DNA of 64,000 nucleotides, taken from Cololabis saira. Lineage: Eukaryota; Chordata; Actinopteri; Beloniformes; Belonidae. Where the stretch lies: positions 39,213,505-39,277,504 of the forward strand of contig NC_084590.1 of the NCBI RefSeq assembly GCF_033807715.1. The letters run 5' to 3'. The notes beneath the pieces were generated by a model, which was given only the letters and a program-made list of their open reading frames with translations, was not told where the DNA came from and did not search any database. A program made the position numbers and the translations under genes. Positions 23,239 to 33,851 of this stretch are shown here, piece after piece. The first letter of the stretch is position 1. The number at the start of each line of letters is the position of its first letter.

Positions 23239-24993
23239 GTTATGTATATGCAATAATGCAAAAATCTATTCTTCTTAGTGACAGGAAACAATGCCTTAAC
23301 TGCTTATAAGCGAGCAAGTCCTCCTCAAGCTCCAAAGTTAGATGTTGGACTGAAAGTTAGCGTCAGATCAAATGTGAGATTTTTCATTGGTCCCTCAAGA
23401 GAGGGCACGAGCGGCAGCAGAAGACTGGCAGCCGCGGCCCCGCGCCAAGCAATTAACTGCTGATTTGGCACAACAGACATTTCTTTCCAGGTGTTCCACC
23501 CTGTTCTACGTGTGAAGCTTGTGTTGTTCCACGCCTCCCACTTCCCCTGATGGCCTCGCAGGCATCATATTAGTTGTGCCAATAAAGCTTTTCATTTTGT
23601 CAGCAGGAGACGGAGAGGAAGTGTTCCCACACTTAGTCCTGGCAACCTCTACTGAGTGGGCAGCATTCATTTTGTCGTCCCCATCGCTCGGGTAAGAGGA
23701 TTCAGAATTGCAATAGGAATGGCTACAGAGATGGGCAAAGTGACTACGTTTTTTAACGCTCCCCAAGCTCTCATCACTGAAATCCACACATGAATGCAAA
23801 ATGGTTTGACCAGAAGACATGCTTTAGTTAATAACATCTTACTTTATACTTCAGATCAGAAACAGGAAGATTTTACTCAGTGTCTTTCTTGACAAGAATT
23901 TTAAGAACTGATATCAAAAAGATTCTGGAGGGAAAAAAAAAGAAAAGAAAAAAAACAATGCTAATTTATTGTACACTTGAAAATGTAGGGAAATAGGCAT
24001 TAAAAATGCATTTGGCACAGCAACTTCTGCTTGGATTTGCATCATTTGGGCATGCCCGCACCATTCACACGAGAGTGTCTGTAAAAGATTAGGTTAACTT
24101 TGATTTAATTGTATTTGGAAGTAATTTAATCTAATAAAACACCCTAGACCTCATTACTAAATGTAATCAGTTGTCAGCGAGAAAGTATTTGTTCAAACCA
24201 GGCTGTGGCTCTCGTTCTGCTCCTCACCGTGGCATCTCTCTCTCTCTCTCCCTCTTTTTCCCTCTCCGTCTCTCTCATGCCTATCAATTGTTATTCAAAG
24301 AGAGAGTTCATCTTCAATCACAGAGCAGATGATATTGTATTAGCAGCTACAACATAAATGAAATGGGTAATATGCTGTGAGAAACACTGATAGATGAGCA
24401 CCTCGACCCTTACAAGACCGGTCCACTGCTATACTCCCTTTCATCCCAGTTCCAATTTATCAAATCCAGACTTTTGTCACCTTTAAATTGGATTTAGCCG
24501 GTGACAGCACATTATAATTCATTCGAGCTGGTGCTTTGTTTCACAAGATTGCAACAGTCTACTTCCATATCAGAGTGACATCCAAACAGCTATACAAATG
24601 TAGGGCAGCGAAGATACTAATTAATCTCAAATCATCTCACGATCCACAGGCATTACACTGTTGTAAACAGCACCGTCAGTGTTGCGTGATTACAAAAGTA
24701 CAATGCAAAAACAGTCTATTTATGTTTCCTCGGCGCCCCGGGACATCAACGGAGACGTAAGTTCATTAAAAATCTGCTTCAACAGGACGGGTAATGAACG
24801 TGTAACCCTTTTATTGTTGTCTTTTTAGTGTATTCAGTCAAACTGAGTGCTCGTGGGCAGGAAAGCAGTTTGAACATTCATAATTTGAAAAATTAATGAA
24901 AAAGACGCTGATGTAATAAAATCTGCCTCAGACATCTTCATCATATCGTAGCGTTTCATCAGTGGGGCTATTATCACTGGGAATATTACTTAC

Positions 24994-25143
24994 CTTTCTT
25001 GTCCCCGAAGAAAAGGGTTTGTTGTGCAGGGTTTGACCACTGGAGGGAAGTGTTATCATTGTATTCCACACGGCAGGTCATGTTGGCCGTGCCCCCCTCC
25101 ACCACCGTCACATTCTTCGTGATGGGGAACTGACCCTGGGCAC
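24994..25143 (-). CDS. cadm2: cadm2 exon: start of mature protein and first half of V-type Ig domain
   Basis: This 150-bp exon has acceptor AACCCCACAG and donor G|GTAAG. Its peptide includes GQFPITKNVTVVEGGTA, NMTCRV with the first V-domain cysteine, NDNTSLQWSNPAQQTLFF and GDKK. Human CADM2 has almost the same strings (NVTVVEGGTAILTCRV, NDNTSLQWSNPAQQTLYF). The final split codon G/CG joins cleanly to ALRDNRIEL of the next exon 13.3 kb away. There are three possible N-glycosylation sequons (NVT, NMT, NTS). The residues before GQFP mark the end of the signal-peptide region, encoded by an upstream exon outside the window. Confidence 0.95.
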
Positions 25144-27076
25144 CTGTGGGGTTAAAAAACAAAGTTGATTTTTTTTTTCTTTTACAGAAGCTGTTTGCGA
25201 ATAGCTGTTGGTGTATTTCCCTTGAGAAATTAATGTTCCATTAGAATTAGTAATTTGACAAATTTTGCATTAGATCATCAGATAGCTCAAAAATTAAAAC
25301 GCTTTGTTGCATCACTGTAAAGCAAAGATATTTTGATAAGATCCTGGGTGACATGGTTTTTAGCTTTAAAAGAGAGCTTCTTTTTCTTCTTTTTCCTTTT
25401 TTTTATAGTGACAACAATAGTAGGCTTTACCCTCCCTGAGAGCCTTCCTTGTTTCCTTATTGCAGGGTCCTAATTGGTAGCATGGCCTAATTAGAGGTAG
25501 TCATGTTCTGCTGGGGACGGTGGAGTTGCAGCTGGGTGGTAAATTGACACAGAATCCCAGACACTGTGGGCCTTCGATCCGAGCGACTGCTGTGCCCTGA
25601 AACAGCCACTCGTCACAGTGTGCAGGAGACATCCAAATGAGGCCTAATCACCCAGCCTTGCTGGATTTTACCTTCTTATTCCACATTTGTACTTGTCGTC
25701 TCAGCAAAGTCCTCTAATTACACTGCAGAAGCATTTTTATCCTGCTCGAGCTTTATTGAACTCTGCCAAGCTGCAGAAACGCGCCTAAAACCAACACTCC
25801 TGTGAAGGGGATTGAGATTAGAGCCAGACCAGACGAGAAATTTAAGGGTGACAGTACGGAACAATGTAGAAGAAATAATGAGTCATATTCGGTGCCGTCT
25901 TTGCTGGTAAGCATTTCTGTTCATAATGTAATCTTTATATTATAAATATGGTGGTGATAAATGTGTGTGAACTCCTTGGATTAACTGTTGTCGGTATAAA
26001 TATCAGTCTGTGCGTTTGCTCACTTCTTCTACTGGCTTTGTGAACATTAAATAGTTGTGTTCAACAATGACACGAGAAATGATAATAATAATGTGTTTAC
26101 GACTTAAACACATTGACTCGTCTGTAATTCTGGCGAACATCAAGTTCAGATCACATTTCATGGGGTTCACATACTAATTTTGAAGTAATCAGTTGGTTTC
26201 CTTAGCTAGAAAATCATTATTATTGTTGTTAATTGGAATAATTTGAAGTTAAATTCTATTTTTTAAGTGAATTTAATTAAATTGTATTCACGCCTTTGCA
26301 ACATTGTTTCGAAAAAAGCTTTATTAATATAGTTTATTATTATTATTACTTTTTCTTGCACGTTGATGCACAACATCAAGCGTGACAAAGAGATGAAGGG
26401 AATAGGTCGGCCTCATGACTATTCCCAATTATCTAAAACCCGATCCTGCTATTTAGAACAACACCGAGTCAAATATCATGGGTGTACATCACGGCCCTGT
26501 GTTTCCTCTTGATTTTATGGCTTGTAGATTAATGCGCCTACGTTTGAAGGTGACATCTCCAGCTCCTCTAGGTGCAGTTCTCTGCAGGGACATTGCGACC
26601 AAGGGACCAGCTGCCTGCCTCATTAGTCCCACTCACACGTGGTCAGAGCGAGAGGTGGGGCAGCCAACGGTCGCTGGACCTTCCTTGACCTCAAATTTCC
26701 TGATAGAGCTCCATATCAGCTCAAAGTGAAGGTTAGGCCGTCTATAAACTGTGATGTAAAATCATTCCATCAAAACACATTGTTCTGTGAAACTTCTCTG
26801 CTCAGTGGCCAGTGTCTAACATCTGCTCCGTCTCTCTTTCTTTGTGACCACCGTGTCAACGCTCTTGTGTATAACTGATTATTGTTTTTTTTATATACAA
26901 TTCATCATCTCTTTTCTGTCTGCATTTTGTTGTTTGTTCCCAGAAAGTCTAAGAAAGAAGATAAAATCCATCTGTTTTAGTTTGGTATTCAGTAAAAGAC
27001 AGTTGTGAAATATGAATAAAGGATATTTGCACAATTTAAAGTATGACATCAGTCTATAACTCAAAGGCAGCGTTTT

Positions 27077-27639
27077 GCCCCGTTTACACGGGGCAAAAAC
27101 GGAGGCGTTTTCATGCGTTTTGGCCGTTCGTTTACACGAAAACGGAGCTCAAAGCCCCCAAAAACGAGATTTTCAAAAACTCCGTTTTCACGTTTGCGTC
27201 TAAACAGAGAAAACGGAGGAAAACTGAGATTTACGTCACATTATGCAACAGAAACGTCACCAGCAGCGTCATGAGTGCGACCTGTGTTTACAATTAGTTT
27301 GGCCACCGTCAATATTTTCTTTTATTTTACCTGTTTTAAATTCTCTCAGACTCTCGTTCCGTCTTGGAAGTAAAGCCTGAATTATGGTCCCGCGTTAAAT
27401 CGATGCAGAGCCTACGGCGTAGGGTACGCGGCGATGCGCGCCGTACGGTGCGCGTCGCTGCGTACCCTACGCCGTAGGCTCTGCGTTGGTGTAACGCGGA
27501 ACCATAAATCAGCCTTAACTGGATGTTACACGTGTCATTTGTTGATGTTTTTTCCAGGATTCTGATTGGCCGGCATGACTTTAACAGCGTTTTCATGCGG
27601 GTCCGTGTAAACGAGGATATTTTTGAAAACGTAGAAAAC
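27077..27639. mobile_element. Harbinger-like element, copy 2 (inverted, truncated)
   Basis: Reads as the reverse complement of the element at 15284-16003: it starts with GCCCCGTTTACACGG, contains the same palindromic module (27372-27517), and shares the flanking 'ACACGTGT' and 'TCTGATTGGC' blocks. The far end breaks off after 'gaaaacgtagaaaacat' without the terminal repeat. Confidence 0.8.
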
Positions 27640-29075
27640 ATAACCAGCAAACTGGTTGTCACGCGGTGAACTTTACTTGTAAGTACAATTCAAGTCAAAG
27701 CTTTTACTTTTATTGGAGTAATACAAAAGAAAAAAACAACAACTTGGTTTGGGAACACTTGGGAACCAGCATTATTATCAAACTAGAACTACCTAAATAT
27801 GAAATACATTCTAAACAACACAGAAGGTAAGAAAAGTGAAAAATCAAAACAATTTAAGAAAATAAGCTATACACGATAAGCAAAATATACCAGAAAATGA
27901 TCTTGGAGTTGGATAGCGCAAACATAACCAGTCAAGTGTGAATAGAGTTGCACATTAGACGATATGAACTGCTATGCAAAAATTTAGGAAGACACAGAAC
28001 GCTCTCAGGAAGTCAAACTGAGCTCTGGTGTCATATAGATGAAGATTTGAAGATCACAATGTATGAATCAACATATACTGATAGTTCACTGTATCTATAC
28101 ACATATATAAATCAACATATACATAATTTGTTCAAAAAGGCACAGCGATGCTTAATAATTACCACTGACATGAATAATCATTCATGGTAAATATTGTGTA
28201 ACAGCAGGATAGCAGGACAATAACGCTGTGACAAGAACAAGAACAGCGATATTCAATCCCGACCAAAACAATATTGGTATGACTTGGATTAACTTCTTCA
28301 GTCGGAGAGATGAGGCCATTAATCACAGAGAACCGCTCGTTCTTTCACTTCTTTTGCTTGATTAAAGCTAGAAACTGTGTGTGCATGTCTAGATTGGTAT
28401 ATCAATATCAGTCTCAATCTCCTGAGCCTTTAGTGCTGACAACATTTAGAAATGTCAGAACAAAAAGGCACAGATCTAAATAACGACATGAATGACGGCT
28501 GAACTCCATTTAGCTGCTCCAGTCTCGGAGTCCTGGAGCGCAGTTGAAGATTTTTGCTTTCCCTAATTGAGTGAATTGAATACTAAGTATCCAGTGTCAG
28601 CCATGATCAGAGTTGGATTCCCTGCTCCCAGGAAATGCTGCTTCACCTCCTTTTTATCTCCCTCTCTTTTGGAGTAGGACAGATTGATGCATGCTTTATT
28701 TAAGAATTATGACAAAGTGTTCCCACTATGTCTAGAGAAAGCAGGTTTCAAGTAGGATTATGATATTATTAATCATACTGACTGATATTATTAAATAAAA
28801 ACGGGGGGGTACAATGTGTACAATCACTCTCAGTGGGAAAAGCAACATGGTACTGACGAAAAGAATTAAGCATATTTTGAATCCATCCTCTAAACAGTTT
28901 GACGTGGAGATCCACATTACAGAAACGTGCAAAGTACTAGATATAAGTTTAGCTATATGGTTACCATTTTCTAAGTTTATAACCACATCTTTCCATGATC
29001 TCATGATGATGGTTCTCATGGGACCCAAAGAAAAATGGCACAGAAATCATAACGGGAAGCAATTTGTTTTCAATT

Positions 29076-29362
29076 GCCGGGACGGCAATAGCTCAGGTGG
29101 TAGAGCAGGTAGTGCAATGATCGGGAGGTTGGCGGTTCAAATCCAGTTGCAGGCTGTGTGCTGCGAAATGTGCTGCAATTGTGGGGCCGAGTTTCCCGCG
29201 CTGTCCTGCGGATGTGACGTCAAATGACGCTGCATGTACGTTCTCCCCGTTCTCCCGTGCCGGCTTCACTGTTTTGGTGGCGCTAATGATGCTCCTTTAA
29301 GTGTAGCACTTTGAGATTCATTGAATGTAAAGTGCATTACAAGTTAAATTCTTTATTATTAT
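29076..29362 (+). mobile_element. tRNA-derived SINE
   Basis: The head has a polymerase III A-box-like sequence TAGCTCAGGTGG (29090-29101) and a B box GGTTCAAATCC (29134-29144), spaced as in a tRNA. The body ends in 'aagtgcattacaagttaaat' and a short TTATTATTAT tail. The usual tRNA cloverleaf is not intact, so this is a SINE, not a functional tRNA gene. Confidence 0.8.
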
Positions 29363-29499
29363 ACGTTAAAGTATAATAAATGCTAGTGCTAATGCTATTT
29401 ACATTACATGTGTATATACTTTCATCTGTAAATAGAATCTCAGGTCTTCATTATTCAAATGCAGCTTAACCTTTTTTATATTTTTTATATTATTTATAT

Positions 29500-29671
29500 C
29501 TCTTATATTGTTATATTTCTTATTGTTTGCACTATTGTTTCTTATTTGTCTTGCACTGGATAGGTGATGCTGCTTTAAATTTCACTGTACCCAGGTACAC
29601 TGACAATAAAGTATTCTATTCTATTCTATTCTATTCTATTCTATTCTATTCTATTCTATTCTATTCTATTT
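29500..29671 (+). mobile_element. LINE 3' tail-like fragment with (ATTCT)n
   Basis: 'CTGACAATAAAGTATTCTATT' followed by about 12 ATTCT units (about 29612-29671) resembles the 3' ends of fish L2/CR1-type LINEs, which finish in short tandem repeats. Only the tail is present; the clade is uncertain. Confidence 0.5.
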
Positions 29672-30179
29672 CTAACAAATAAAGTTCCCATTAGGGTTGT
29701 TGAACACATTATGGTTATAAAACCAATCAAAATATAGCCTGGTTACCTTGTAACCTTAGATGAACTTCAGTCCTATTTAAACTCTATTTAAACAGAATAA
29801 AACCTGAGTCAGTCTTTAGCTACAGTCTTAAGTATTTTAGTCAGTCAATTGTATAGCTGAAAGAGACATTTCTTCAGTATTTGCAACGTACTGTAGGCTG
29901 ATATACACACAGAGAGAACCAGCTCAACCAGCCTGGCTCTACAAAGCCTAGTATGGATGTACTTAAGCAACGCTTATAGAGGATCTTAAACACAACTGAA
30001 ATACTTTATCGATTAGAAACAAATTTCAAACCTAGTGTGCCTGTGGCATGTTTTTGTTTGTCAAGCTCTAATTTTTCTTTGTAAAGACTAGTTATGGTAA
30101 GGGACAGGAGTATATGGTAGTCACCCAAGGTCTTGTAAGAAATAACATTCAAGAATTTGCCAAAATATTCATTACAACT

Positions 30180-31106
30180 TTAAGTGACTGGGGCATAATG
30201 GTTGTCAAAACTAAACTGTGATCGCTCCCCATTCAAAATTGTATTACAAAGAGTTACCTATTTAGGAATTGTAGTCACAAAAGAATGAAAATGAAAATTC
30301 CCCATCTCTAATAGACTGAACCTGCTGTTATGGGAGAATCTCCCAATTTCATTAATTGGAAGAATCAATGTTAGAAAAATAATCTTTGTACCTCAGATAT
30401 TATATTAAAAGAACACTTCCAAATACCTAGACTACATAATTATGCCCTTCCTGTGGGGACATAAAACTCACAGAATCTGCAAGAAACATCTTGTCCTTCC
30501 AAATTGTATGGCCTATTCCCGGGCTTCATCAATGAAGACTTTTACTTTCTGGTTGGACAATTCAATGGTGCCACCTCATTGGCTAAAGATGGAGCAAGAA
30601 GACTGCTCCTTATTCCATAGGTGCAATTCTATTAGCTCCTACTCAAACTGATAGCATTATTATACATAATTACATTCACATTTGGAAACAAATAAAGTCC
30701 CATTTTAACCTAAAGCCTATTTTCTAGCGCAACCTATTGTTAAAACCAGCCTTTGCTCCTTCCAGTATGGACAAGGCCTTCTCCACATGGAGCAGAAAAG
30801 GCATTCATTATATTGGTAACTTGAATATGGGGGGGATGTCTTTCTTTCTGTCATTCACAGAGGAGGTACGGACCAGGGAGGAACAACTTCTTCCTCTATC
30901 TGCAGACCAGAGCCTATTGACGTAAACATGTAATAGGTTTTGAGAGAATAATGCAATCAGCGATAGATGACTGTCTGAAATTAGCACTGGACAGAATTAA
31001 ATTACTCTCCCACATTTATAATACATTTAAATTTATAATAAAATTTGTAGTCTTAAGAGTAAACACACTTGTTCCACTAACGTAAGACATTCAGTTTAAA
31101 ATTATA
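30180..31106 (+). pseudogene. L1-clade LINE ORF2 relic, part 1
   Basis: Degenerate frames read like the region downstream of the reverse transcriptase in fish L1-type elements: YLGIVVTK near 30259, FLWGHKTHRICKKHL near 30446, FWLDNSMVPPHWLKMEQED near 30550, HIWKQIKSHFNLK near 30680 and FAPSSMDKAFSTWSRKGI near 30748. Stops and frameshifts break the frame throughout. The relic stops abruptly at 31106 where a TIR element entered, and resumes at 38196-38382. Confidence 0.75.
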
Positions 31107-31787
31107 TGGGGCATTCTACCGAAAAAGTCCAAAATGGGTCTGGGAATATTTTAAAACATTGTACGTTTTATTCCCAAAACTTTGTCCCTATTATATTGTA
31201 CCATATCTAAAGGTCACATATCAAGTGAAAGAACTGTCAATCTTCATATTGTATTTTCAGACTGTTTGGGAATGTTTTACCTCTCCCAAAATTTGTCACG
31301 ACCGAAACATATAATGCATTTTACAAAAAATACATATTATGTCAACCTGATTAAATTGTTCTTCCCTTGTCTAAATATTTACATTTTTACAAATTTTTCA
31401 GGACAGTTATATACATAGATAAAAATGAATATTTTAACAAATGTCAAAGTTTATATTCTACAGTTCTTCAAAAATCGAATGCAATATTTCTTTGTAAAAT
31501 GCCTAATGTTGATCAGATTGGTTTCAGAGTTGATATTTGAAGAAACAGAACATAAAGGTTACAAATTAGTATCATTATATTAGTTGATAACTCAATATAC
31601 TTTAATTATTTTACAAAACATTCTGTGTTTCGGTCGTGACTTCCACTGTTTCGGTCGTGACCAGTATTCAGTTTTCAAGGTTGTATCACTCAAATCTAGG
31701 CTGTCTATGGTGAGAAATGCACAAACACATATTTGTTTAATACTCAATCAAAGAATTTAATTTTAAATTTTAAATATGTAAATTTGC

Positions 31788-32984
31788 TTAAAGGTGAACT
31801 GTGTGAAAATTTCTCCCATCTAGTGGTGAGCTAATAGAATGCAAACAACTGAGTCGTACTCTCCGGCAGTGGCGGCCTTCAGGGGGCCCGTTTCAATATT
31901 TAATATGGGGGCCTATATTACTATATTTGCCAGCTATGTGTCCTGCGTCCGTGACGCATTATAAGCTGAAAGAACGCAGTAAACGCATCCATGCGTGACG
32001 CATGGATGCGTTTACTGCATTGCTGTTATCAGAGTGGGCGGCAGCCGCTGCTGTAGTCGGTGCAGATGCTGGACCAAAGAAAGAGCTCACTTTCGGAAGA
32101 CTACTGTTACCTTTCTTAATTTCCAGTCCTATCTCCGAACCGTAGTTGGGAGAGCTGGTATTTAAATACGGTTTCTGGCTCGTTGCTGGTAACCGGCGGT
32201 TGTTTAGGAGTCCGGGGAAAGTGAAGGAAAAAAGGACGGAGGAAAAATACTGTCCGTGCAACGTCGCACATTTATTACAAACTTGTAAAGAGCAAACAAA
32301 ACACGTGAGGGCCGACGACTGAAACTAACGGAGGACACACTGAAAAGTAACTGAACACGTGTACCGGTCTTCCACACGCGCACACCTGCATCTCCCTCTC
32401 TCTCCTCCGCTGCACCCACACGTCTCACACACACACACACCCGAACACAGACACCGCCTTAAAGGGGACCGGGCTGGCCGGTTACACTACTCACAGCTTT
32501 CTTTTTTATATCTGCTAATTTTTTGCTTTTCAGCACCACTCTGGTATGTTCGTTTCATTTTTCTTGGATGTTAGCTGGTTAGTTGAATGGCGGGTAGTGA
32601 TTTATTATTGTGTCTTCCTTGCGCATTTATTTTTTTGTCAGTCAGTTGGGGGCCCCCTGGTGGCCGGGGCCCGTTTCAACTGAAACGGTTGAAACATAGG
32701 TAAGGCCGCCTATGCTCTCCGGGCAACACGGCAACTTCTGGGTAAAACGCGAAAGGCGGACCGAGTTTGTCCCCTTTCAGCAACCGTATTCAAAGATGAC
32801 GAGGGAATATGGCCGCCTTCTGCAGTGCGCGCCCTCTTTATGTATAAACAAATCATTTCTAAGCCTACGAGAAAGATTCCATTTGTATGCGAATGTAATA
32901 ACACTTTAGTAAATATATATTTATGACAGCAATATTTGATTTTTGCTAATAAACAACCAAATAAGTTACACAATGTAGCTTTAA
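31788..32984. mobile_element. Short TIR element that carries a hAT
   Basis: A loosely matching inverted pair, TTAAAGGTGAACTGTGTG on the left and CACAATGTAGCTTTAA on the right, bounds sequence resembling a common fish element ('ctcccatctagtggtgagct', 'ggccgccttctgcagtgcgc'). No clear target duplication was found. It was later entered by the hAT at 31867-32714. Confidence 0.5.
31867..32714. mobile_element. Non-autonomous hAT-like element
   Basis: The left end CAGTGGCGGCCTTCAGGG and the right end GGCCGCCTATG are inverted matches, and the 8-bp duplication CTCTCCGG flanks it exactly (31859-31866 and 32715-32722). The 848-bp body holds a perfect 20-bp-stem hairpin (31976-32018) and a minus-strand frame of 100 codons with KKGNSSLPKVSSFFG. 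That frame could be a remnant of a captured or transposase N terminus, but I cannot identify it. Confidence 0.85.
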
Positions 32985-33644
32985 AATACATTATTGACAT
33001 GATTATTTAAAACACACATTTCTAAATGATGGGGTTAAACTACTAATCATTATATTTTGTCACAACCGAAACGATCATGTCACAACCGAAACATTGCCAG
33101 ATGTTTCGGTTGTTACCGTTTCGGTTGTGACATTTTTAGCTAATTCTTCACAAAGCTACAGAATGCTAGCAAGCACATGGCTAGTTAGCATATCTTTGAA
33201 GACTTGTTCTGACAGAAAAACATAATATGTTGAAAAAGAACCAAACATTTTATTCAAATTTAAGTAAATACATGTACGGTCTTGACATTTTTTAGCGTCA
33301 CGCACTGGTTTTCAGACTTTAGAAGCCATTTATTTCAGAAAATGATGGGAATCAGCAACTTACCTAGCATTCATGTGGCAGAGGGCTGCTAGTGCTTCCC
33401 CTTCTTATAGATTCAGGGGTGTGGCTATAATCCAACCTCAACCAATGGATCACAAATCTTGTGTTTCGGTTGTGACATAACATCTGGGGACACTATTTTT
33501 CAGCATAATTCTGTTAAAATTATTACTTTTCCCCATAATATATTGAAATATTTCAACTTCTGTCCAGACTTAATCACAAATATCTGTTAAACTACACTTC
33601 TGAAAAAAATTAAAAAAATGTTTTTGGTGTTATTTACATGATTT

Positions 33645-33835
33645 TGTGGTGCCGAAGAACGGGAGTCGGAGGCGGAGTATGAATGTTGAAAGCAGGCGCG
33701 AGCCGTTTATTAACATCAGCCATTCAAACCACAACAACACAGAACGGGAAGCGTAACGTCCGTCACTGCGCCCTATCCGGGCGGAACCACATTAACCCGC
33801 AGAGGGTTCCTAAGTGAATTATGTAACCCACTACA
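33645..33835 (-). repeat. 3' LTR of the gypsy element
   Basis: Identical to the 5' LTR over 191 bp. On its outer side is the ATTT target copy (33641-33644). Identity of the two LTRs, which are copied from one template at insertion, indicates a recent insertion. Confidence 0.95.
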
Positions 33836-33850
33836 CCAGCCCCCCCAGAA
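33836..33850 (-). other. Polypurine tract of the gypsy element
   Basis: The sense strand reads TCTGGGGGGGCTGG directly before the 3' LTR (TGTAGTGGG). A G run next to the 3' LTR is the expected plus-strand primer, although the tract is interrupted by CT. Confidence 0.7.
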
Positions 33851-33851
33851 T

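Larger units (their letters stand above)
11656..24993 (-). other. cadm2: cadm2 intron between the two V-domain exons
   Basis: A 13.3-kb intron. It holds the inverted/direct repeat complex at 12395-14169, Harbinger-like element 15284-16003, hAT with nested element 19889-21363, poly(A) at about 22248-22276 and the minisatellite element 22585-23238. Bases 14170-15280, 16007-19880 and 23240-24990 look like unique AT-rich intron with no coding signal. 18780-19010 is rich in TAAT/ATTA-type motifs and could be a regulatory element. Confidence 0.85.
31295..33476. repeat. Eight copies of a 14-bp motif, GTTTCGGTYGTGAC
   Basis: Forward copies are at 31627-31640, 31648-31661, 33103-33116 (last part TTGTTAC), 33118-33131 and 33463-33476. 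Inverse copies (GTCACRACCGAAAC) are at 31295-31308, 33059-33072 and 33079-33092. All three left-hand copies have CG at the variable step and all five right-hand copies have TG/CA. All lie in the outer TIR element, outside the nested insertions. Confidence 0.93.

Noticed and set aside
29090..29160. Possible functional tRNA gene
   Set aside because: A and B boxes are present, but the cloverleaf stems do not pair and a SINE body with tail follows.
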